NCBI GenBank assembly: GCA_900546915.1
Contig: UREY01000039.1
Span: forward strand, 1-12,975
Source of the DNA: an uncultured Eubacteriales bacterium
GTDB taxonomy: Bacteria > Bacillota > Clostridia > Oscillospirales > Oscillospiraceae
Reading direction: 5' to 3'
DNA: 12,975 bases
Below, piece after piece: positions 6,064 through 12,017 of this stretch (positions within the stretch are counted from its first letter, which is position 1; every line of letters begins with the position of its first letter). The notes under the pieces are model-generated. The model saw nothing but the letters and a program-made list of their open reading frames with translations. It had not been told where the DNA came from and searched no databases. The translations under genes were made by a program, and so were the position numbers.

Positions 6064-6107
6064 AAAAATAGGGACTGCCGCCAACAATTTCCCATGGCAG
6101 CAGCCCC
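6064..6107 (-). terminator. Terminator-like hairpin after mrp, abutting the DUF3786 ribosome binding site (possible attenuator)
   Basis: On the minus strand GGGGCTGCTGCC (6096-6107) pairs with GGCGGCAGTCCC (6071-6082) over 12 bp with two G-T wobbles and no bulge, around a 13-base loop. TATTTTT (6064-6070) follows. It begins 8 bases after the mrp stop. The ribosome binding site of DUF3786 starts only 2 bases after the T run. No promoter fits between, so the downstream gene must rely on read-through or on a promoter inside mrp. Confidence 0.75.
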
Positions 6108-6115
6108 CGCTCCGT

Positions 6116-6946
6116 TTATGACGACATCTTCTCTACTGCCTCGATCACCCCGGAGAGGCCATCCGGTTCCACGCACTCCATCCGGCCCTCATCAAAGGCC
6201 CGGGCCACAGCCGGATCCACCGGCAGCCGCGCCAAAACGGGGATGTCAAAAGCGGAAGCCGCTTCGTCCAGCTTGCTCTCTCCGAATACGGCAAGGCGCT
6301 TGCCACAATCCGGGCAAGTGAAATAGCTGTAGTTTTCTACAAAGCCCAAAACAGGCACATGCATCATATTGGCCATCTTCACAGCTTTGGTGACAATCAT
6401 GGAAACCAACGCCTGGGGGCTGGTAACCACTACAATCCCGTCCACCGGAATGGACTGGAACACCGTCAGAGGAACGTCCCCGGTTCCAGGCGGCATGTCC
6501 ACGAACAGATAGTCCACATCTTCCCAAATGACATCCGTCCAAAACTGCTTGACCGCCCCGGCAATCACAGGTCCCCGCCACAAGACCGGGTCCGTGTCAC
6601 AATCCAGCAGCAGGTTCATAGACATCACCTGAATGCCGGATTTTGTCAGGGCCGGGTATAGGCCGGATGCATCCGCCCCCCGGCACTCCGATACGCCGAA
6701 TGCCTTGGGGATCGACGGTCCGGTGATGTCGGCGTCCAGAATGCCGACCCGGTTCCCTTTTCGCGACATCGCCACGGCCAGTTGGGCCGTCACGGTGCTC
6801 TTTCCCACTCCGCCTTTTCCGGATACCACCGCAATTACTTTCTTCACCTGAGATTTGGGGTTCAACTGCGCCAACAAGCTCTCTGCCTTGCGTTCCCCGC
6901 AATCCGAGCCGCAGGCCGCACAGTTGCCGCTGCAGGATTCACTCAT
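6116..6946 (-). CDS. mrp: Mrp/NBP35-family Fe-S cluster carrier ATPase
   Basis: This 276-residue P-loop ATPase belongs to the Mrp/ApbC/NBP35 group, which binds and passes on iron-sulfur clusters in the cytoplasm. Motifs are the deviant Walker A GKGGVGKS (43-50), DADITGPS (71-78), DMPPGTGD (150-157, Walker B region), and the C-terminal CPDC pair Cys211/Cys214 that bridges the dimer cluster. A short N-terminal tail carries Cys5, Cys9, Cys12 and Cys16 (CX3CX2CX3C), like the N-terminal cluster site of NBP35 but more compact. The DUF59 domain of long Mrp proteins is absent. The start is supported by GAGGAGAGG (6953-6961) at 6 bases. It has its own consensus promoter. DUF3786 follows. In anaerobes many enzymes need Fe-S clusters, which fits strong expression (inference). 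Confidence 0.94.
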   Translation of the reverse strand: MSESCSGNCAACGSDCGERKAESLLAQLNPKSQVKKVIAVVSGKGGVGKSTVTAQLAVAMSRKGNRVGILDADITGPSIPKAFGVSECRGADASGLYPALTKSGIQVMSMNLLLDCDTDPVLWRGPVIAGAVKQFWTDVIWEDVDYLFVDMPPGTGDVPLTVFQSIPVDGIVVVTSPQALVSMIVTKAVKMANMMHVPVLGFVENYSYFTCPDCGKRLAVFGESKLDEAASAFDIPVLARLPVDPAVARAFDEGRMECVEPDGLSGVIEAVEKMSS

Positions 6947-6963
6947 GCTGTTCCTCTCCTCAT

Positions 6964-6977
6964 GCCGGAAATCCGGC
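6964..6977 (-). other. Hairpin in the mrp leader
   Basis: GCCGGATTTCCGGC forms a 5- to 6-bp stem in the roughly 40-base leader, ending 2 bases before the ribosome binding site (6953-6961). It could tune translation or mRNA stability. Read on the plus strand the same stem is followed by six T and looks like a terminator, but no plus-strand gene ends here. Confidence 0.4.
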
Positions 6978-6993
6978 GTTTTTTCTGTCCTAC

Positions 6994-7022
6994 ATTATAT
7001 TCCCCGAAAGTTCCCCTGTCAA
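6994..7022 (-). promoter_or_regulatory. Perfect-consensus sigma-A promoter of mrp
   Basis: On the minus strand TTGACA (7017-7022) and TATAAT (6994-6999) are both exact consensus and separated by exactly 17 bp. Transcription should start near 6987. The -35 box begins 4 bases after the stop codon of the upstream gene, with no terminator between, so the long upstream operon may also read into mrp. Confidence 0.88.
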
Positions 7023-7026
7023 CCGG

Positions 7027-7554
7027 CTAAAAATCCTCGAATTCTTCCAGGTACTGCGTTAAAATATCGTCGTCCAACACCGGCAAGCCAATGAGCCGGC
7101 TCAACGTGCGCAGCTGATCCTCCGCCAAAACAAACCCACCGTGGAGACAGTCCTCCAAGGCTGCGGCATCTTCCGGACGGGTCAGCAGCGGCAGCCACTG
7201 CTCCGTGTGGAGCTCCAGCCCCTCTTCCTCCTCTGCGCCATAGGGAACGCCGATATATCCCATATCCATCTGCTCCCCGTTCCTGGCCAGCACCACACCG
7301 ACAAAGTCGCTGTCCAGGCAAACCGCTCCTATCGCAGTACCGCCGGTCAGTGCGCTGACCGCACAGACCAGCTCCGGCATATCTTCCTCCGCAGACATCT
7401 CCGTGTCATAGACGACGCCGCTTGTGCCGTCGGAGCTCTCGTAAACAGGTCCCAGGCCATAGGCTTGCAGCAGTTCCTCCAGCTTCGGCTGCAGCGTCTG
7501 CCAAGCCTCCCCGGCCGGGCGGTGAAATACCACGCTTTCAAAAGACATTCCCAT
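7027..7554 (-). CDS. Protein of unknown function, acidic, last gene of the comEC-holA-rnmV operon
   Basis: I do not recognise this 175-residue protein. It has no signal peptide, membrane segment or obvious catalytic motif. It is strongly acidic, notably PYGAEEEEGLELHTEQW (104-120) and the C-terminal DDDILTQYLEEFEDF (161-175). Residues 47-103 alternate hydrophobic strands and turns (GVVYDTEM, TAIGAVCLDSDFVGVVLA, MDMGYIGVPYG), suggesting a soluble alpha/beta fold. The start at 7554 is preceded by AAAGGGG 9 bases upstream; a second ATG two codons later is possible. It follows the ABC-F gene after 40 bases with no terminator or clear promoter, so it is probably cotranscribed. Codon use looks like that of its neighbours. 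A tie to translation is only a guess from the operon. Confidence 0.75.
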   Translation of the reverse strand: MGMSFESVVFHRPAGEAWQTLQPKLEELLQAYGLGPVYESSDGTSGVVYDTEMSAEEDMPELVCAVSALTGGTAIGAVCLDSDFVGVVLARNGEQMDMGYIGVPYGAEEEEGLELHTEQWLPLLTRPEDAAALEDCLHGGFVLAEDQLRTLSRLIGLPVLDDDILTQYLEEFEDF

Positions 7555-7594
7555 GTTTCGTTTCCCCTTTCTAAAATATAGGATACTCGGCTCC

Positions 7595-9469
7595 TCAGGC
7601 CAGACCACCGGCTGCCTCTTCCCACTGTGCCATCAGCTCTAAAAGGATTTCATCCTCCCGCTCCTTTTGCTTCAGCAAACGGGTCAGCTCCTGATAGTCG
7701 GCAGAGGCCGCCGCGATATCTGCCTCTAAGCCCCGGATTCGTTCTTCCTGCTTGTCTATTTCCCGCTCCAAACGCCGGACCAACTTTTCCAGGTCCTTAT
7801 CTTTGGACCGCTCTTTTTTCTCCCCTTCCTTCTTCCGCGGCGCTACCGGAGCCGGGGCGACGGCGGCTTCATGGGCCAGAATCGAGCGGTACTTGGCATA
7901 GCCGCAGGGGAAATCCCGAATCTTTCCGCGCTCCAGTTCCCAAATCCGGTCGGCGAACTTCTCCACAAAATACCGGTCGTGGGACACAAACAGCAAAACT
8001 CCCTCAAATTCCTCAATGGCGCATTCCACCCATTCACGGGAGGCAATGTCCAGATGATTGGTCGGTTCGTCCAAGATCAACAGGTTGATCTTTTCATCCA
8101 TCAGCATGCAAAGCCTCAGACGGGACTGTTCTCCGCCGGACAGGCTTCCCACGGTTTTAAACACATCCTCCCCCTGGAACAAAAACGCGCCCAACCGGTC
8201 CCGCGCCGCTTGCGGCGTCAGGTTCTTCTCATAGAGCATGGTGTCGTATAAGGTTCTCTCCGGATGGGTAAAATGCATGATTTGGGGTAGATAACCCGCC
8301 TTTACCGTAGGTCCAAATTTCACCTTTCCCTCACAGGGCTCCTGCCCCAGGAGGCAGCGAATGAATGTGGTCTTCCCGGCTCCGTTATCCCCCAGCAGAG
8401 CTATGCGCTCTCCGCCTTTTACCAGAAGATTGACATCGGAAAACAGCTGCTTTTCCCCATATGCCTTGGAAAAGCCCTTGGTTTCAAACACGACGTCTCC
8501 TTCAAAATCCCGCTGGGCAAAGGAGGCTCTCATCGTTTTGGCCACTGTGGGCTTTTTGGTCTTCTCAATGCGCTCCATGCGGTGCTGGATGGACATGGCC
8601 CGGCGGTACAAGGTACGGTTGTTGATTCCCCAGCCTTTCATGCGTTCCAGCGTAAAGCCCAACTGCTTCAGCTTAGCCTGCTCCTGCTCGTATTGCTTCA
8701 GCTGCAAATTAAACCGGGCCTGCTTTTCCTCCATGTAAAACGTATAGTTTCCGGAATAAAATTCCCCATGGCCGTCGGAAATCTCCACGATTCGATCGGC
8801 AATCTGATCCAGAAAATACCGGTCGTGGGAAATGGTGAGCACCGTACCTTTAAACTTGTGGATGTACGCCTCCAGCCACTCCACACTTTTTAAATCCAGA
8901 TGATTGGTCGGTTCATCCAAAAGTAAAATCTCCGTTTTTTCCAGCAGGAGTCTGGCCAAATTGACCCGGGTCTTTTCTCCGCCGGAGAGCATGTCAAAGG
9001 CCTGCCGCCGCATGTCCTCCGGAATCCCCAAGCCGTTGCAGACCTTATCCGTATCCACATCCATATCATACCCGCCGCCGGATGCAAAACGGTTCGTCAG
9101 GCGGTCGTATTCGCTCAGAACGCTTCCAGATGCGCCCACCGCCATTTGCGACTCCAATTCCTCCATCCGGCGCCGCATGTCCAGCAGGTTCCGGAAGGCG
9201 GAACGCAGCACCTCTTCTACCGTATACCCGGCGGGATACTGGGGAATCTGAGAGATCAAACCCAGCCTTTTATGGGGATTGACATAAACCTCTCCCGCAT
9301 CGTATCCAATTTCTCCCGTCAGAATGCGAAACAACGTCGTTTTGCCGCATCCGTTCCGGCCCAGGACAGCCACACATTCCCCTTCCTGAATCTCAAAGGA
9401 CAGGCCGTCCAGTAAGTTATCTCCAATTTCAAAGGACTTCACCAAGTCCTTAACTGCAATATCAATCAT
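7595..9469 (-). CDS. ABC-F family ATPase (ribosome-associated, non-transporter)
   Basis: This 624-residue protein has two ABC ATPase domains and no membrane segment, as in ABC-F proteins, which bind the ribosomal E site. The first domain holds Walker A GRNGCGKTT (37-45), signature LSGGE (161-165), Walker B ILLLDE (181-186) and SHD (214-216). The charged interdomain P-site linker spans about 240-325. The second domain holds GDNGAGKTT (360-368), LSGGE (443-447), LLILDE (463-468) and SHD (496-498). A Pro/Ala/Lys linker and a C-terminal coiled coil (about 555-620) follow, as in Uup/YdiF-type members. All key residues are intact. The start is fixed by a TGATG overlap of 1 base with the upstream acetyltransferase and a GGAGAAGAG site. 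It has no attenuator leader of its own, unlike many resistance ABC-F genes, so a housekeeping role is more likely. Confidence 0.94.
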   Translation of the reverse strand: MIDIAVKDLVKSFEIGDNLLDGLSFEIQEGECVAVLGRNGCGKTTLFRILTGEIGYDAGEVYVNPHKRLGLISQIPQYPAGYTVEEVLRSAFRNLLDMRRRMEELESQMAVGASGSVLSEYDRLTNRFASGGGYDMDVDTDKVCNGLGIPEDMRRQAFDMLSGGEKTRVNLARLLLEKTEILLLDEPTNHLDLKSVEWLEAYIHKFKGTVLTISHDRYFLDQIADRIVEISDGHGEFYSGNYTFYMEEKQARFNLQLKQYEQEQAKLKQLGFTLERMKGWGINNRTLYRRAMSIQHRMERIEKTKKPTVAKTMRASFAQRDFEGDVVFETKGFSKAYGEKQLFSDVNLLVKGGERIALLGDNGAGKTTFIRCLLGQEPCEGKVKFGPTVKAGYLPQIMHFTHPERTLYDTMLYEKNLTPQAARDRLGAFLFQGEDVFKTVGSLSGGEQSRLRLCMLMDEKINLLILDEPTNHLDIASREWVECAIEEFEGVLLFVSHDRYFVEKFADRIWELERGKIRDFPCGYAKYRSILAHEAAVAPAPVAPRKKEGEKKERSKDKDLEKLVRRLEREIDKQEERIRGLEADIAAASADYQELTRLLKQKEREDEILLELMAQWEEAAGGLA

Positions 9470-9906
9470 CACTCTTCTCCAAAATGCAGCTCCAATTCCC
9501 ACAGGCCTTCCCGCAGCATTTGCTTCCTCCTGCACACCGTAAAGCCGAGCCGCCGGTACAGCGCAATGGCCCTCCGGTTCGTCGACAGCACGGTGAGGTA
9601 GGGGCAAGCCGTCCGCGCCATGGCAAATTGCAGCAGCCGCGTGCCGTACCCGCATCCCTGCCGGTCCGGCAGTACATATAAATCTCCAATCTCCCGACCT
9701 GCAACGGACACCACGCCGACAGGCTCCGGGTCCAACAGCAGATAAAACTGCTTTCCCTGCTCCAGCCCCCGGCGCAGGTAACCGGCACAGTCCCGGCTCT
9801 CTAAAAACTCCCGGGTACAGACGCTCCGGTGGGATTCCTGCCAGCTTTCGCGGTAAACGGCGGCAGCTGCAGGCAGGTTCTCTGGGGTCACGGAAACCAT
9901 CGTCAT
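9469..9906 (-). CDS. GNAT family N-acetyltransferase (second of a pair)
   Basis: This 145-residue protein is a single GNAT domain that transfers acetyl from acetyl-CoA to an amine; the substrate is unknown. The acetyl-CoA pyrophosphate loop reads QGCGYGTRLL (83-92), preceded by the strand IGDLYVLP (73-80). The late motif NRRAIALYRRLGF (110-122) is the usual GNAT C-terminal helix and strand. The ATG at 9906 overlaps the previous stop in an ATGA junction; the frame reaches further upstream only within the preceding gene. It shares a TGATG junction with the ABC-F gene. Protein-N-terminus acetylation (RimI-like) cannot be excluded, but the sequence does not show it. Confidence 0.88.
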   Translation of the reverse strand: MTMVSVTPENLPAAAAVYRESWQESHRSVCTREFLESRDCAGYLRRGLEQGKQFYLLLDPEPVGVVSVAGREIGDLYVLPDRQGCGYGTRLLQFAMARTACPYLTVLSTNRRAIALYRRLGFTVCRRKQMLREGLWELELHFGEE

Positions 9907-10385
9907 GTTTCTACCTCTGCCAGGCGTTTTACCATGACCAGGCAGGGATTCCAGGGGTCCCACAGCGTGGGAAAAACCTCCAAAGGATAAAAGCCCATGG
10001 CCTCGTAAAACAACCTCGTTTGGTCATACGCTTCATAGCGCCCCGGCGCGACCGTTTTCACTTGCAAAAACAGCATATGCTCCTGCCGGGCTCGGGCCTC
10101 CAGGGTCTGCAGGAGCGCACGCCCCAGCCCCCGGCGGTGATTCTGAGGAAGGACGCCCATTACAAACACCTCTCCGGCATAGTCGCTGGTTCTCTTCAGG
10201 GCGATGAACCCGGCCACAGTCCCCGCCTCCGCTGCCGCCCATACCGGCAGGCTGCCGCAATCGCGGATATAAGCCGCCGTACTGTCCGGCAAGCCAAACC
10301 ACTCCGGCAGCGCCGTCAGTACCGTCTGGGCCGCCTCACGCTTTTCCTCCGGGTCTCGCAATTCCCGAATCCGCCACCTGTCCAT
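9903..10385 (-). CDS. GNAT family N-acetyltransferase (first of a pair)
   Basis: This 160-residue GNAT protein resembles a widespread Firmicutes subgroup with the opening LTALPEWFGLPDSTAAYI (23-40) and the ending FPTLWDPWNPCLVMVKRL (138-155). The acetyl-CoA loop is NHRRGLGRALL (82-92), with VFVMGVLP (73-80) before it. The strand LFLQVKT (105-111) and RLFYEAMGF (124-132) follow. The substrate is unknown. A full GGAGG site 6 bases before the ATG at 10385 supports this start, although it lies inside the last 50 bases of rnmV; no later start would keep the conserved N-terminus. It differs clearly from the second acetyltransferase, so the pair is not a recent duplication. Confidence 0.88.
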   Translation of the reverse strand: MDRWRIRELRDPEEKREAAQTVLTALPEWFGLPDSTAAYIRDCGSLPVWAAAEAGTVAGFIALKRTSDYAGEVFVMGVLPQNHRRGLGRALLQTLEARARQEHMLFLQVKTVAPGRYEAYDQTRLFYEAMGFYPLEVFPTLWDPWNPCLVMVKRLAEVET

Positions 10386-10971
10386 GTTGTTCCTCCATCA
10401 TTCCGGCCAACTGGGCCTTTGTAACAAGCAGATTCAGCGCCTGGAGCATGGCGTTGGCGCTCATATGCTCCGGTAAGTCCAGGCTTCGCAGCAGGGCCGC
10501 CCGCTTCCGGGCGCTGTCCGGCCGGCCCGACAGGCCCAAGTCGTATAAATCCGTCTTACTCAATTCGCCGCAGGACTTGCTCTCGGTCTCGCCCTCAAAG
10601 GTGGCGCCCGCCCGGCGCAGGGCCTGAAGCAACACCTCCGGTTTCATTCCCTCTACCCCCAGCTTTCCCTCCTTGCCCGGAGCCGCTTTGCGCCGCTCCT
10701 TTCCCGGGATATCGGGGATATAGGCCTGCTTCAAATGCTTGGGAGGGATGACGCGCTTCAGGTAGTTCCGGATGACAAAACCGGCGCCGTCGGAGTCGGT
10801 CAGCAGAATCAGCCCCCGCGCCTCCGCCGTCCGGCGCAGCAGATTCTGCATCGCCTTGTCCTTCATGATTCCAAAGCCGCGGGTCTCCAGAATGGTCGCG
10901 TCCACAATCTGAGACAGCGTATTTTTATCGTACCGGCCCTCCACCACAATGACTTCCCGCACTTTAACCAT
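10336..10971 (-). CDS. rnmV: Ribonuclease M5
   Basis: This 211-residue protein is RNase M5, the Toprim-domain nuclease that trims 5S rRNA precursors in Firmicutes. The Toprim domain occupies about residues 4-90, with the conserved Glu11 in VIVVEGRYDK (8-16 region) and the Asp59/Asp61 pair in LLTDSDGAG. RGFGIMKDK (31-39) and YIPDIPGKERRKA (84-96) are typical of M5. The C-terminal half includes GVEGMKPE (105-112) and the M5 motif LSKTDLYDLGLSG (137-149). The start at 10971 has AGGAGG 6 bases upstream and overlaps the holA stop by 8 bases. In many Firmicutes rnmV is beside rsmA (ksgA); here it is in a comEC-holA operon. Its last 50 bases encode the start of an acetyltransferase in another frame. 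Confidence 0.94.
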   Translation of the reverse strand: MVKVREVIVVEGRYDKNTLSQIVDATILETRGFGIMKDKAMQNLLRRTAEARGLILLTDSDGAGFVIRNYLKRVIPPKHLKQAYIPDIPGKERRKAAPGKEGKLGVEGMKPEVLLQALRRAGATFEGETESKSCGELSKTDLYDLGLSGRPDSARKRAALLRSLDLPEHMSANAMLQALNLLVTKAQLAGMMEEQHGQVADSGIARPGGKA

Positions 10972-12010
10972 GCTCCGCCTCCTGGGCCAATTGCAGCAAG
11001 CACAGCTCCAGCAGCCGCTCCGGCTCGTCAAAAGAAGTCTTCATTTTGACATCGGTCTCCAAAATCCAGGCCGCCGCCCGGCGGCAAAACCGGCTGGGAA
11101 ATTTCCTCGCTGCAGACATCGTCTTTTTGGCGGCGTAGTCCTTCAACCCGCAAATCCGGATCAGGTCATCCACGCCTTTTCCCTCATCCAGAAGAATTCG
11201 GGCGGCAGAAATCCGGCGCATATGGGCGCCGACGGCGCCCAGTATGGCAATGGGTTCCTGCTGCATCCGATACAACTCCTGGAGCTTGCGCAGAGCGGCC
11301 TCGTAGTTTCCCGCTCCCAGGGCGTCCGTCATTTGAAACACGACGGCATCCAAAACCGGCTCTGTCACGGCATCCACGTCCGACTTGCGAATCTCCGGTC
11401 CCGGAGCAAACGCCGCAATCTTCCCAATCTCTCCTGCCAACGCGGACATCGTGCCGCCGGTCACCTCAATCAAATAGGTACACAGAGCAGGGGAAATGGT
11501 CTTGCCGGTGCTTTTAAAATGGCGGATGATCCACGCCGTGAGATCCCGCTGGCTCTGCTTGGGAAACTCCACCACCGCCGCAAATTGGCTGACGGCCCCA
11601 TAGAGCTTTTTCTGCCGCCGGTCCGGCTTGTATTCCGACGCGCCGTAGGCAAAAACCACGCAGCAGTAAGACGGCAGATCCGATAACAGCGCAATCAGGC
11701 GCTCCCGTTCTTTCTCCGCCAGCTTAAACAAGTCCACATCGTCCACCCGGACCATGGATCGGTCCGCCATCATCGGCAGATTTTCCACACTGTCGGTCAG
11801 GGCGTCCATGGAAAACGTCTCTGAGGAAAACCGGTGATAATTAAATTCCTCTGTCACCGGGTCTATCAGTTTTTTTCGGAGCAGCTCCAGATAGTGCTGC
11901 AGCAGGTAGGTCTCCTCTCCCCAAAAGATGTAACAGGGTTTGGGGCTCCCCTCCTGAATTGCCTGCTTCAGCGCCTGCAGCGGCGCAGCAGATGTTGTTT
12001 GTCTTGCCAT
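10964..12010 (-). CDS. holA: DNA polymerase III, delta subunit
   Basis: This 348-residue protein is the delta subunit of the clamp loader, the wrench that opens the beta sliding clamp. The opening PCYIFWGEETYLLQHYLELL (residues 25-44) is the typical delta N-terminus, where the Walker-like loop is degenerate, as expected for a non-ATPase subunit. Central motifs SVENLPMMADRSMVRVDDVD and LIEVTGGTMSALAGEIGKIA and the C-terminal collar domain, ending LLELCLLQLAQEAE, fit the family. Length is normal. The start at 12010 has AGAGGG within the end of comEC; the longer frame to 12121 would overlap comEC widely. Gene order comEC-holA is common in Firmicutes; the usual rpsT nearby is absent. Confidence 0.94.
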   Translation of the reverse strand: MARQTTSAAPLQALKQAIQEGSPKPCYIFWGEETYLLQHYLELLRKKLIDPVTEEFNYHRFSSETFSMDALTDSVENLPMMADRSMVRVDDVDLFKLAEKERERLIALLSDLPSYCCVVFAYGASEYKPDRRQKKLYGAVSQFAAVVEFPKQSQRDLTAWIIRHFKSTGKTISPALCTYLIEVTGGTMSALAGEIGKIAAFAPGPEIRKSDVDAVTEPVLDAVVFQMTDALGAGNYEAALRKLQELYRMQQEPIAILGAVGAHMRRISAARILLDEGKGVDDLIRICGLKDYAAKKTMSAARKFPSRFCRRAAAWILETDVKMKTSFDEPERLLELCLLQLAQEAEHG

Positions 12011-12017
12011 TGTTTCT

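Noticed and set aside
6964..6986. Plus-strand stem followed by six T, looking like an intrinsic terminator
   Set aside because: No plus-strand gene ends here. The stem is better explained as a hairpin in the minus-strand mrp leader, though an antisense RNA end cannot be ruled out.
9470..9655. N-terminal extension of the ABC-F protein
   Set aside because: It runs through the acetyltransferase in another frame; the start at 9469 has a coupled TGATG junction and fits the ABC-F N-terminus.
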